Shown here one piece after another: positions 53,012-61,546 of a stretch of 64,000 nucleotides of DNA. Location of the stretch: NCBI RefSeq assembly GCF_009796805.1, contig NZ_CP047029.1, positions 2,778,001 through 2,842,000 of the forward strand, written 5' to 3'. The notes under the pieces are model-generated. The model was given only the letters and a program-made list of their open reading frames with translations. It was not told the DNA's origin and ran no database searches. This DNA is from Algibacter sp. L1A34. GTDB lineage: Bacteria; Bacteroidota; Bacteroidia; Flavobacteriales; Flavobacteriaceae. Made by a program: the position numbers and the translations under genes. Each line of letters starts with the position of its first letter. The first letter of the stretch is position 1.

Positions 53012-53743
53012 CTATAGAATAGGATTTGTTTTATTTCTAGGGTCTTGTTTTAATAGTTTGGTCGTGCTAAAGTATAATAAGGGCTCGTTTTCTTCAAAAT
53101 ATTCAGCTTGTTCAAAAAATGTTTCTAAAGACACTGAGAATAATTCTACCAAGTTGGTTCCAGCATAATCTCTTAAAACTTTATTGTCGTTAGATTTTAC
53201 TTTTTCAAGTTTAACTTCGGCGTGTTTTCTCCAATTATTAAAATCCTTCTTTTTAAATATTTTTGATAGATAGGAACGTGAAGTATTTTCAAAAATTAAA
53301 CAATGCCCAAATTCATGAATGCATAGGTTTAAAGCATCATCGGGTATTTTAAAACCCCTTTCTATAGCTGGCCAAGACATGTTTATTTTTTTAGTATGTA
53401 AATTAACATCACCATCAAAGAGTGCTGCATTGTTTTTATAAGAATAGGGTTGGGGCGTAATAAATATATTATTGAATACTTTAAGAGTATCTGTTTTTAG
53501 TCCAAATGTGAGTTGGGCAAAGGCACTAGAAATAATAATTTTCATCTTATTATTAACAACAAATCCTTGGGTAGAGTTAAAAGTTGTAGTTCGGATAAAA
53601 AGAAGTGTGCGTATTTGAAAATTATATTTATTAACCTTAGAAAGGTTTTGGTAATATGGACTGTAAACTGATAAAACTTTATCGCATTCAAGCTTTGTCT
53701 TTTTTGTAAAAAGTAAGGCTATAAGTTTGTGTTTTATATTCAA
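53012..53743 (-). CDS. MtfA-like zinc-dependent peptidase (M90 type)
   Basis: 243 residues from a TTG at 53743; no ATG occurs before Met67, and the segment before that belongs to the family (YYQNLSKVNKYNFQIRTLLF). The zinc motif is HEFGH (H143, E144, H147) and the third ligand is probably in NLVELFSVSLETFFEQAEYF. A short hydrophobic start (LIALLFTK) is not a convincing signal peptide. MtfA in enterobacteria inactivates the Mlc repressor; here the target is unknown. It is monocistronic. Confidence 0.82.
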   Translation of the reverse strand: MNIKHKLIALLFTKKTKLECDKVLSVYSPYYQNLSKVNKYNFQIRTLLFIRTTTFNSTQGFVVNNKMKIIISSAFAQLTFGLKTDTLKVFNNIFITPQPYSYKNNAALFDGDVNLHTKKINMSWPAIERGFKIPDDALNLCIHEFGHCLIFENTSRSYLSKIFKKKDFNNWRKHAEVKLEKVKSNDNKVLRDYAGTNLVELFSVSLETFFEQAEYFEENEPLLYFSTTKLLKQDPRNKTNPIL

Positions 53744-54039
53744 ATTGATTCGTTTTTGTTAAGAGAATTGTTTTTTAGAAAACAAAATAGTTATTAAAAA
53801 TTTTACTATTTTTATTTTGTTACTTTTTTATTAAAGCAATACTAGTTTTCTAATTAAGTAGTAAACTTAATATTATTTATGTTCTCTATTTTATAGAATA
53901 CATAATTTCTTAACATTTTATTCTCTGTTGCAATTATTCAAAATAGTATTTTTACAGTCTAATTAACCTTTAAGGAAACACTTTAAAGTATCTATTGCAA
54001 TTGTTATTTCCGAGACATCGGGAACCAAATCTTATTTTT

Positions 54040-54813
54040 ATGAATTCTAGAGCAAACCAGCTAAAAGCTTTCGATCGTTTATTAACCATAATGGACGAGC
54101 TACGTGCGCAATGTCCATGGGATAAAAAGCAAACCATGGAAACGCTTCGTCATTTAACCATAGAAGAAACTTACGAACTTGGCGACGCTATTTTAGATAA
54201 GGATTTAGAAGAAGTAAAAAAAGAATTAGGTGATGTGCTTTTACATATTGTGTTTTATTCCAAAATAGGTAGTGAAACTAAAGATTTTGATATTGCCGAT
54301 GTTTGTAATTCTATTTGCGAAAAATTGATACATAGGCATCCGCATATTTATAGCGATGTAAAAGTTGAAAATGAGGAAGATGTTAAACGAAACTGGGAAA
54401 ACTTAAAACTCAAGGAAGGAAAAACGAGTGTTTTAGAAGGTGTTCCAAAAAGTTTACCTGCATTGGTAAAAGCCAGTCGTATTCAAGAAAAAGTGGCTGG
54501 AGTAGGTTTCGATTGGGAAGAGCCTGGCCAGGTTTGGGAAAAAGTAGAGGAGGAACTCAGCGAGTTTAAAGTTGAGGTAGAAGCAAATGACCAAGATGCT
54601 ATGGAAAGTGAATTTGGCGATGTTTTGTTCTCTTTGGTAAACTATGCTCGTTTTAAAAATATTAATCCAGAAAATGCTCTAGAACGTACTAATAAAAAGT
54701 TTTCTAAACGTTTTCAGTATCTGGAAAGCAAAGCAAAAGCATTAAACAAACCTTTAGCAGATATGACGCTTGCCGAAATGGATGTTTTTTGGGAAGAGGC
54801 TAAAAAACTATAA
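54040..54813 (+). CDS. mazG: Nucleoside triphosphate pyrophosphohydrolase MazG
   Basis: 257 residues from the ATG at 54040 (MNSRANQLKAF); an upstream in-frame TTG at 53995 would add 15 residues unlike the family. Two MazG domains: the first with IEETYELGDAI (E42, E43, E46) and KELGDVLLH, the second with EPGQVWEKVEEELSEFKVEV and EFGDVLFSLVNYAR. CPWDKKQTMETLRH is typical. It hydrolyses NTPs, protecting nucleotide pools and lowering (p)ppGpp-related stress signals. An upstream TTG (53928) and TATTTTTA box at 53947-53954 may be its promoter. Confidence 0.95.
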   Translation: MNSRANQLKAFDRLLTIMDELRAQCPWDKKQTMETLRHLTIEETYELGDAILDKDLEEVKKELGDVLLHIVFYSKIGSETKDFDIADVCNSICEKLIHRHPHIYSDVKVENEEDVKRNWENLKLKEGKTSVLEGVPKSLPALVKASRIQEKVAGVGFDWEEPGQVWEKVEEELSEFKVEVEANDQDAMESEFGDVLFSLVNYARFKNINPENALERTNKKFSKRFQYLESKAKALNKPLADMTLAEMDVFWEEAKKL

Positions 54814-54865
54814 ACCATAAAAACAAGCCTTTTTTGGGAATTGTATTTATCTTAACATGCTTAAT

Positions 54866-54896
54866 TTGCGGTTAGGGCTTAGTTTTTTTATATTTG
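54866..54896 (+). promoter_or_regulatory. Promoter of the GNAT-proCBA operon leader
   Basis: TTG at 54866-54868, 20 bp, then TATATTTG at 54889-54896, an excellent Bacteroidetes-type promoter. It lies about 240 nt ahead of the first operon gene, so the transcript would have a long leader. Confidence 0.72.
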
Positions 54897-54900
54897 CACC

Positions 54901-55002
54901 ATGGTAAAAGGTATACATGAAAAGAGAAATATTAGAATCTTCAACTTTAACTTTCTAGTTTTTAGAACTCAGTCGGATAAATTTATTCCTCCTGGACTTT
55001 AG
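54901..55002 (+). CDS. Possible 33-residue leader peptide of the proline operon
   Basis: ATG at 54901 opens MVKGIHEKRNIRIF and closes DKFIPPGL before TAG at 55000-55002. It begins almost at the predicted transcript start, so it would be leaderless or nearly so; a 13-codon alternative (MKREILESSTLTF) starts at 54917 in another frame. Three Arg and two adjacent Pro codons are present. Translation is not demonstrated, and this is offered only because promoter and attenuator-like hairpins flank it. Confidence 0.3.
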   Translation: MVKGIHEKRNIRIFNFNFLVFRTQSDKFIPPGL

Positions 55003-55059
55003 TATCAAGCCAATCTCCTTACTACATTTTTTACACTTTTATTATTTACTTATACTATG

Positions 55060-55113
55060 TAGGTGAATAATTAATTGCGTTAATTATTTTTTCTATTTAC
55101 CTAAATTCTAGGT
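55060..55113 (+). promoter_or_regulatory. Attenuator-like mutually exclusive hairpins
   Basis: TAGGT (55060-55064), ACCTA (55099-55103) and TAGGT (55109-55113) allow two alternative pairings. Inside the first, AATAATTAA and TTAATTATT (55066-55074, 55080-55088) form a perfect 9-bp AT-rich stem followed by four T. The pattern is that of a transcription attenuator between the leader peptide and the GNAT gene. Confidence 0.45.
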
Positions 55114-55136
55114 ATAATCATAAATAATATCATTTA

Positions 55137-55574
55137 ATGAATATTACAACATTTGATGCCTTTTCGAGGCTATCAATTAATGATATATCCCGTATTTCGA
55201 AATTTTTATTTGAACACTCAGGTGAATTTAAAGACACCAAAAGTGCTATTCGAAAATCAATTATGTATGCGGCAAAAGAAGTTCCAGGTCTTGGCGGTTA
55301 CGTTTTTATCATGGAAAATAAAGGTGAAATACTTGGCGCCATAGTTGTAAATAGAACAGGTATGAATGAATATCTGGCAGAAAACATACTAGTTTACATT
55401 GCTGTAAAAGAGTCGTGTAGAGGTGAAGGGATTGCTCAGAAATTAATATCACACACTATAAAATATTGTAGAGGCGATATAGCGATACATATAAACAAAG
55501 AAAATCCTGTTATTAAATTATTTGAAAAACAGGGTTTTAAATCAAGAAATATAGAAATGAGATTAGAACGATAA
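55137..55574 (+). CDS. GNAT-family N-acetyltransferase
   Basis: 145 residues with a GNAT fold: YVFIMENKGEILGAIVVNR, ENILVYIAVKESCRGEGIAQKL, where RGEGIA is the acetyl-CoA pyrophosphate-binding turn, and NPVIKLFEKQGFKSRNIEM. In flavobacteria such a gene often heads arginine/proline biosynthesis clusters, so an amino-acid substrate is plausible, but that is inferred from context. It is the first gene after the attenuator-like leader. Confidence 0.85.
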   Translation: MNITTFDAFSRLSINDISRISKFLFEHSGEFKDTKSAIRKSIMYAAKEVPGLGGYVFIMENKGEILGAIVVNRTGMNEYLAENILVYIAVKESCRGEGIAQKLISHTIKYCRGDIAIHINKENPVIKLFEKQGFKSRNIEMRLER

Positions 55575-55598
55575 TCTATTTTTAAAAAATACAGACAA

Positions 55599-55790
55599 AT
55601 GAAAATTATACGAGTAAAAAGAAACACAACTTACGAAAAAATACATAGTGTTAAAATGGGAGAACTTACAAGTAAAGTTACTCATATTAAGAAATACTTA
55701 TTTGGTTTACCTATAAAAACGTTGCATAAATATCGTGAAACATATTATGGTGAAGTTAAAGATGATAAAGATTGTATTCTTTTTGTATAA
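55599..55790 (+). CDS. Small hypothetical protein of the proline operon (63 residues)
   Basis: Basic, soluble, beginning MKIIRVKRNTTYEKIHSVKM and ending KDDKDCILFV. It sits 24 bp after the GNAT gene and 35 bp before proC, in the same direction, which supports a real gene. Alternating charged and hydrophobic residues (FGLPIKTLHKYRETYYGEVK) suggest a small beta-rich protein. I recognise no family. Confidence 0.65.
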   Translation: MKIIRVKRNTTYEKIHSVKMGELTSKVTHIKKYLFGLPIKTLHKYRETYYGEVKDDKDCILFV

Positions 55791-55825
55791 CCAAATTTTT
55801 TAATCATTAATAAAATATATATTAA

Positions 55826-56632
55826 ATGAAAGTACTGGTAATTGGAGCAGGAAACATGGGGCTTACTTATGCGGAAGGCATGTCTAAATCTAGACTGCTA
55901 AAAAAGAGAAATATCATGGTTTTGGATAAATCTGAAGAGAAATTGGAGGAGCTTAACCAAATATCACATTTTGACGCATTTAAAGAGCTGGAAGACTGCG
56001 TACCAAAAGCAGATATTATTTTTATTGCAGTAAAACCATACCATGCGGAAGGTGTTTTTAAAGCCATTAGCAAATTGGTAAGCTCACAACAAATTATTGT
56101 CTCTATTATGGCGGGTGTAACTATAGCCTCTATAAAAGAACTAACAGGTTTAGATAAAGTAGTGCGGGCCATGCCAAATTTGCCAGCGCAAATAGGTAAG
56201 GGTTTAACATCTTATGTAACGTCTCCAGAAGTTTCTAGAATAGAAATGTTAACTGTGGAAAGTTTATTAGATACCACCGGGAAATCAATGCGAGTTTCTA
56301 GTGAAAATCTTATTGATGCTTCTACTGGAATTTCTGGTAGCGGACCAGCCTATGTATTCTATTTTATGCAAAGTATGATGGAAGCGGCACTGCAAATGGG
56401 GTTTTCTAAAAACGACTCGTCTGTTTTGGTAAGTCAAACATTTACAGGTGCTATTGAGCTTTTTAATCAATCTAATTTATCACCAAATTCTTGGATGGAT
56501 AAAGTAGCATCAAAAGGCGGAACTACACGTGCAGCGTTAGATTCTATGGAAGATAATAATGTTAATGAATTAATAAAAGAAGCCGCTTTTGCAGCATTTA
56601 GCCGTGCTGTAGAAATGGGAAAAGAACACTAA
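55826..56632 (+). CDS. proC: Pyrroline-5-carboxylate reductase
   Basis: 268 residues. The NAD(P)-binding start VIGAGNMGLTYAEGM, IFIAVKPYH, SIMAGVTIASIKEL, VRAMPNLPAQIGKGLTSYV and the C-terminal dimer helix segment STGISGSGPAYVFYFMQSMMEA with VASKGGTTRAALDSME are characteristic. It performs the last step of proline synthesis. proB starts 2 bp after its stop, so the three pro genes form one unit. Confidence 0.96.
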   Translation: MKVLVIGAGNMGLTYAEGMSKSRLLKKRNIMVLDKSEEKLEELNQISHFDAFKELEDCVPKADIIFIAVKPYHAEGVFKAISKLVSSQQIIVSIMAGVTIASIKELTGLDKVVRAMPNLPAQIGKGLTSYVTSPEVSRIEMLTVESLLDTTGKSMRVSSENLIDASTGISGSGPAYVFYFMQSMMEAALQMGFSKNDSSVLVSQTFTGAIELFNQSNLSPNSWMDKVASKGGTTRAALDSMEDNNVNELIKEAAFAAFSRAVEMGKEH

Positions 56633-56634
56633 AA

Positions 56635-57405
56635 ATGTGTAAACAAAGAATAGTGATTAAGGTTGGTACAAACGTAATGACCAATAAAGATAATAGAATT
56701 GTAAGACCGGTTTTACAACGATTAGTAAAACAAATAGCAGAACTTTATGAGCGTGGTATCATGACGATATTAGTGTCTTCTGGTTCTGCAATTGCCGGAA
56801 AAGAAGTTATTGGAAAATCTAAAATTAAAGATAAAACAGTAAGACGTCAAGTATATTCATCCATCGGGCAACCCAGAATGATGCGCCTTTATTATGATAT
56901 TTTTCATGATTATGGATTAAAATGTGCTCAAGTACTGCCTACTAAACGAGATTTTAGTCCAGGCGTACATAGACAAAATATGATTAATTGTTGCGAAGGA
57001 TTACTTTCTGAAGGGGTAATTCCGATTGCTAACGAGGATGATGCGGTATCGATAACCATGTCTATGTTTTCAGATAATGATGAGCTAGCAAGTTTAATTG
57101 CGCAGCTTATAAACGCTGATAAGCTTATTATTTTAACAGATATAGACGGGCTTTATACAGGCCATCCAGAAGCAGCCAGTAGTGATTTAATAAAAAATGT
57201 GAATCCAGAAGAAGATCTGGATAAGTATATTCAAAAAAACACTAAAGCCGAAGGAGAAGGCCGTGGCGGTATGGGGTCTAAGCTAGATTATGCACAACAA
57301 ACGGCTGCCAATAATATTCCAACTTATATTGCTAATGGTAAAAAAGACAATACTATTATTGATATTATAGATGGAAAAGCAGTAGGCACAAAAGTGTCTC
57401 TTTAA
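56635..57405 (+). CDS. proB: Glutamate 5-kinase without PUA domain
   Basis: 256 residues comprising only the amino-acid kinase fold: VIKVGTNVMT, LVSSGSAIAGKEVIG, PIANEDDAVS, FSDNDELASLIAQLINADKLIILTDIDGLY split over adjacent strands, and GRGGMGSKLDYAQQTA. The PUA domain present in E. coli ProB (367 residues) is missing, a known short form. It phosphorylates glutamate to start proline synthesis. Confidence 0.95.
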   Translation: MCKQRIVIKVGTNVMTNKDNRIVRPVLQRLVKQIAELYERGIMTILVSSGSAIAGKEVIGKSKIKDKTVRRQVYSSIGQPRMMRLYYDIFHDYGLKCAQVLPTKRDFSPGVHRQNMINCCEGLLSEGVIPIANEDDAVSITMSMFSDNDELASLIAQLINADKLIILTDIDGLYTGHPEAASSDLIKNVNPEEDLDKYIQKNTKAEGEGRGGMGSKLDYAQQTAANNIPTYIANGKKDNTIIDIIDGKAVGTKVSL

Positions 57406-57413
57406 AATAAAAA

Positions 57414-58619
57414 ATGACAATGAAATTAATTTCAGAAAAAATAAAAAATAGTGTTTTAAAAAGCATGGAGATTCTTTTAAAGGAAAACCAAGAGGCTTTA
57501 TTAAATGCGAATAAAAAAGATATAGCCTCTTTTAATCAAGAAGATCAAGCTATGTATGATCGCTTAATTTTAAATAAAAAGAAGATCGACGGCATGATTA
57601 CCGCCATAGAAGTAGTTCGAGAACAGGAAGACCCTGTAAATAAAATTATCAGTAGAAAAGAATTTGAAAACGGTTTAGATGTAGTGAATAAAACGGCTCC
57701 ATTTGGAACCATTATGATTATTTACGAGTCTAGACCAGATGTTACTGTAGAAGCTACTGTGCTTGCTTTTAAAGCCAATAATAAAATATTGCTTAAAGGA
57801 GGTAAAGAAGCTGTGCATAGCAATAGGGCTATTATTAAGCTTTGGCATAAGGCACTTGAAGAAAATGGATTAAGTACAGATTATATTCAAATGTTAACTA
57901 TGAATAGATTAGAAACTCAAGCTTTTTTGAAAAACCCTACCGAGCCGTTAGATTTGATTGTGCCAAGAGGTGGCGAGCAACTTATTAAGTTTGTTAAAGA
58001 ACATGCTACCTGTGCTGTTTTGGTTAGTGGGCGTGGAAATAATTTTTTATATGTTGACGAAGCTGCAGATTGGAAAAAAACTATTGGAGTAATTTTAAAT
58101 GCTAAGACTCAGAAAATTTCGGCATGTAATGCTTTAGATAAAATTTTAGTAAGTAAAAAACTTCCTGATTATGCTGGTAGAATTTTAGATTTAAATGAAA
58201 TTTTAAAAGATAGTGGTGTAGAGGTTTTAGTTGACGACGAAACGAAATCGATTTTAACTAATGAAAAGTTAATAACTGATAATTCGATTTGGTATCAAGA
58301 ATTTTTAGAAATGAAATGCTGTATTGGATCGGTTGATTCTGTTTTTGAAGCTATTGAAAAAATAAACGAATATTCTGGCGGACATTCTGCTACTATAATG
58401 ACAACAAATAATGATGTTGCAAAAACTTTTATGGAGCAAGTAGATTGTGCTGTAGTATATCAAAACGCATCTACTCGGTTTACCGATGGCGGACAAATTG
58501 GTGTAGGAGCAGAACTTGCCATTAGTACAGATAAATTGCATCACCGTGGGCCTTTAGGTCTTAAAGAACTCGTTACCAATAAATATTATGTTTTTGGAGA
58601 CGGCCATGTTCGCGTTTAG
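57414..58619 (+). CDS. proA: Glutamate-5-semialdehyde (gamma-glutamyl phosphate) reductase
   Basis: 401 residues; a start two codons later (MKLISEK) is equally possible. PFGTIMIIYESRPDVTVEA, LLKGGKEAVHSNRAI, VPRGGEQLI and the catalytic Cys238 in KTQKISACNALDKIL are family features, as is RFTDGGQIGVGAELAIST near the end. It reduces gamma-glutamyl phosphate to the semialdehyde. The catalytic loop reads SACNA where many homologues have GVCNA or similar. A bidirectional terminator follows. Confidence 0.95.
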   Translation: MTMKLISEKIKNSVLKSMEILLKENQEALLNANKKDIASFNQEDQAMYDRLILNKKKIDGMITAIEVVREQEDPVNKIISRKEFENGLDVVNKTAPFGTIMIIYESRPDVTVEATVLAFKANNKILLKGGKEAVHSNRAIIKLWHKALEENGLSTDYIQMLTMNRLETQAFLKNPTEPLDLIVPRGGEQLIKFVKEHATCAVLVSGRGNNFLYVDEAADWKKTIGVILNAKTQKISACNALDKILVSKKLPDYAGRILDLNEILKDSGVEVLVDDETKSILTNEKLITDNSIWYQEFLEMKCCIGSVDSVFEAIEKINEYSGGHSATIMTTNNDVAKTFMEQVDCAVVYQNASTRFTDGGQIGVGAELAISTDKLHHRGPLGLKELVTNKYYVFGDGHVRV

Positions 58620-58645
58620 TTTTTAGAAAACGTAATTTGGTATTA

Positions 58646-58682
58646 AAAAAGGCAGCTTAGAATTTCTAAGCTGCCTTTTTTA
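58646..58682. terminator. Bidirectional terminator between proA and the DUF349 gene
   Basis: Arms AGGCAGCTTAGAA and TTCTAAGCTGCCT, flanked by A-run and T-run, make a long near-perfect palindrome between the convergent genes. It can serve both strands. Confidence 0.93.
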
Positions 58683-58704
58683 ATTTTTAAACTGATATTA
58701 TTTA

Positions 58705-60702
58705 CTAATAACGCTCTTTAATTTTTCTTAATTTTTCTTTCAAAAGAACAAGAGTATCTTTATGCCCTTTAATATTATTATGAACATCTTTAACTAACGG
58801 GTTATCATCATCAACATTAGTGAAAAATTGTAAGTTGTTCTCTAATTGATTGATTTGCGCTTTTACTTCATCTATTTTTTTACGGACAAATAAACGTTCG
58901 TTATCTAAATTTCTGGTATCACCATCATTAGAAGTCAAACTATCTAGTTTGTTTTCATATTTAATCATTTCGATTTCAGTTTTATCCATTTTTAAACTGG
59001 ATAATACATCGTCTATGGTTTTTTGAAATTTATCTTCAATAAAACGTTTGTCGTTTGGTACGCGACCCAAGTCTTTCCAAGTATTAATATGTACTTTAAT
59101 GACTTCAACGTCTTTGTCCTTATCATCCGATGGTTCTAAGGCTTTAAGCGTGTCTAGTAATTCTGCCTTTTTATTAAAAGCATCTATCTGCTCTTGGCTT
59201 GCAGCATTACGTTTCGCGTGTATTTTATCAAAATAATGATTACAGGCTGCTTTAAATTGTTTCCAGATTTTGTCGCTATCTTTTCTTGGTACATGACCAA
59301 TTTTTTTCCAATCACCTTGAATTTTTTTCATCAAAGGCGTTGTTACAGCAGTATCTTCACTTTCTTTATTGTCTTCGGCAATTTTAATCAATTCCAATTT
59401 CTTCTGTAAATTGGTATATTGTTCCTTTTTTAGGTTTTTATAATAAGCGTTTTTGTTTCTGTTAAAGTTTCTAACAGCATCTTTAAACTTTGCCCAAGTA
59501 TCTTCGTTTACTTTCAACGGAACTTTCCCTGCATTAAAAAACTGATTTCTTAGCTCTTCAATAATTTTAATACGCTTTTGCCATTCACTATGTGAGCCTG
59601 CAGGCTGTGCTGCAACAAATTCAATATTTGCAATTATTTCAAGCTTACTCTCTAAGTTTTTGTCGTAAACCTTATCAATTTCTTTGTAATAAACTTGGCG
59701 TTTATCGTTTATAATTTTTGTAGCGGCTTTAAAACGATCCCAGATTTCTTCACGGTGTTCTTTGCCAACAGGTCCGAGTTCTTCTTTCCACATTTTGTGT
59801 AATTCTTGAAGTTCTCTAAAAGATCTCATTACGTTATCATCCTGCGCTAATTCTTCGGCACGCTCAATAATTAATATTTTCTTTTCTAAATTATGCTTAA
59901 AATCTAAATCTCTTAAGTCTCTATTAAGGTGTAAAAAGTCGTAAAACAATTCTACATGGTGATGGTAACTATTCCAAGCATTATTATATTTATCACGAGG
60001 GATTGGGCCTGTAGTTCTCCAACGTTCTTGTAATTCTTTAAAGTGCTTGTAGGTTGTGTTTATGTTTTCTTCAACATTTATTAACCCTTTTAGCTCTTCA
60101 ATTATTTCAAGTTTGTCGGTTAAATTTTGTTTTAGGTTTTTCTCTAAACTTTTATAGTGATTGTTAAGTTTATTTCGATATTCTTTATAGGCTGCTTTAT
60201 AGCGTTTTTCAACAGGAGACGAGTAGTAGAAATCTATTTCATTTCCGCCTTCATGCAAAAAATCTTCTTTTTTCTCTTCAACTAAAGCTTGATGTTTTGT
60301 TTTAAACTCAGCATTAATACCGTCTACATGCGATTTTATGGCTTGAACTTTTTGAGTAGAAACAAGTTTTTCTAACTCAATGGCTAAAGCTTCTAACGAC
60401 ATGCTATCATACTCTTTTACCTCAATGCTATGCCTGTCTTTGTTTCCTTCATCTTCCGCGTCTTCCGCATTAGATTCTTCAATTTCATTAAGCACTTCAT
60501 CATGCTCACTTTCTGCTTTCAAAGGTTCAGTTTCAACTGCTATAGTTTCTTCCGTGTTTTCTTCAACTTTAGGTGTTTCAGAAATTTGTGAATCTTCTGG
60601 TATTACAGCTTCAATAGGTGTTGTTTCAGGAGTTGTAGATTCACTTTTTATAGGATTAACGTTATCAGCGTTTTCCACATTAGGATTATTTAAGTCAGAC
60701 AT
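58705..60702 (-). CDS. DUF349 repeat protein
   Basis: 665 residues. The first 110 are acidic and low-complexity (E, T, S and P rich). The remainder is helical with about seven units of the DUF349 type, recognisable by W-spaced patterns such as LQERWRTTGPIPRDKYNNAW, LHKMWKEELGPVGKEHREEI, IQGDWKKIGHVPRKDSDKIW and HINTWKDLGRVPNDKRF. DUF349 proteins are widespread in Bacteroidota with no settled role; RNA or nucleoid association has been suggested for relatives. It has its own promoter upstream. Confidence 0.88.
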   Translation of the reverse strand: MSDLNNPNVENADNVNPIKSESTTPETTPIEAVIPEDSQISETPKVEENTEETIAVETEPLKAESEHDEVLNEIEESNAEDAEDEGNKDRHSIEVKEYDSMSLEALAIELEKLVSTQKVQAIKSHVDGINAEFKTKHQALVEEKKEDFLHEGGNEIDFYYSSPVEKRYKAAYKEYRNKLNNHYKSLEKNLKQNLTDKLEIIEELKGLINVEENINTTYKHFKELQERWRTTGPIPRDKYNNAWNSYHHHVELFYDFLHLNRDLRDLDFKHNLEKKILIIERAEELAQDDNVMRSFRELQELHKMWKEELGPVGKEHREEIWDRFKAATKIINDKRQVYYKEIDKVYDKNLESKLEIIANIEFVAAQPAGSHSEWQKRIKIIEELRNQFFNAGKVPLKVNEDTWAKFKDAVRNFNRNKNAYYKNLKKEQYTNLQKKLELIKIAEDNKESEDTAVTTPLMKKIQGDWKKIGHVPRKDSDKIWKQFKAACNHYFDKIHAKRNAASQEQIDAFNKKAELLDTLKALEPSDDKDKDVEVIKVHINTWKDLGRVPNDKRFIEDKFQKTIDDVLSSLKMDKTEIEMIKYENKLDSLTSNDGDTRNLDNERLFVRKKIDEVKAQINQLENNLQFFTNVDDDNPLVKDVHNNIKGHKDTLVLLKEKLRKIKERY

Positions 60703-60740
60703 TTTAAAATGTTTAGGTTCGATGTTTTTACTCTAGAGTT

Positions 60741-60770
60741 TAAAGATACTAACAAGTCTATTATTAACAA
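60741..60770 (-). promoter_or_regulatory. Promoter of the DUF349 gene
   Basis: On the minus strand TTG (60770-60768), 19 bp, then TATCTTTA (60748-60741), one base off the TAnnTTTG element. The start codon is about 38 nt further on. Confidence 0.55.
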
Positions 60771-60791
60771 AGGCTTAGGTGTGGATATTTT

Positions 60792-61529
60792 TTATAAATC
60801 CCAAATAGACCACGATTTCTCGGCTTGGAGTTTTAACATGTTTAAGCCGTTTACGGTAACAGCACCGTTATCTTTACCTTGTTTTAAGAATTTAGTTTGA
60901 TCTGGATTGTAAATTAAATCGAATAAAATATGTTTATCCGTTATGCCGTTGTACGGAATATTTGCACAAACATCGATATCCGGAAAAGTACCTAAAGGCG
61001 TACAATTCACAATAATTTGATGATCGGTTATAATGTTTTCTGTTAAATCATCATAAGTGAAAGTAACTCCTTTCGATTGTTTTCTAGATACATATTTATA
61101 ATCGATTCCTAGTTCTTTTAAACTGAAAGCCACAGCTTTACTTGCTCCGCCAGTTCCTAGAATTAGTGCTTTTTTATGATACGATTTGATAAACGGTTTT
61201 AATGTATTTTTAAAACCATAGCAATCGGTGTTGTAACCCACAAGTTTACCTTTTTTTGTAACTTTTATAGTGTTTACAGCGCCAATAGCTTTAGCCTTTT
61301 TGTTTATTTTATCAAGAAAAGGCATCACGGCTTCCTTGTAAGGAATAGTAACATTAAGGCCTTTAATATTTTTTGTGTTTTTTATGATTGAAGGAAATAG
61401 ATCAATATTTTCTAAGTCGAAATTTTCGTAAGTAGTGTCTGTTATATTTTCATTTTCAAATTTTTCTTTGAAATAATTTCTTGAAAATGAATATGATATA
61501 TCCTTGCCTAAAAGTCCTAGTTTTTTCAC
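60792..61529 (-). CDS. aroE: Shikimate dehydrogenase
   Basis: 245 residues from a GTG at 61529, 17 bp after the upstream stop; an ATG at 61583 in the same frame would overlap that gene by 37 bp and add 18 unlikely residues. SYSFSRNYF binds shikimate, NVTIPYK carries the catalytic Lys65, GAVNTI and YNTDCYGF (D102) complete the site, LGTGGASKAVAFSL binds NADP, and VNGLNMLKLQAEKSW is the C-terminal signature. It makes shikimate in the aromatic amino-acid pathway. Confidence 0.94.
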   Translation of the reverse strand: MKKLGLLGKDISYSFSRNYFKEKFENENITDTTYENFDLENIDLFPSIIKNTKNIKGLNVTIPYKEAVMPFLDKINKKAKAIGAVNTIKVTKKGKLVGYNTDCYGFKNTLKPFIKSYHKKALILGTGGASKAVAFSLKELGIDYKYVSRKQSKGVTFTYDDLTENIITDHQIIVNCTPLGTFPDIDVCANIPYNGITDKHILFDLIYNPDQTKFLKQGKDNGAVTVNGLNMLKLQAEKSWSIWDL

Positions 61530-61546
61530 TTGATAATTTTTTAATG

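Noticed and set aside
53995-54039. Longer TTG start for mazG
   Set aside because: The additional 15 residues do not resemble the family and the ATG at 54040 is well placed.
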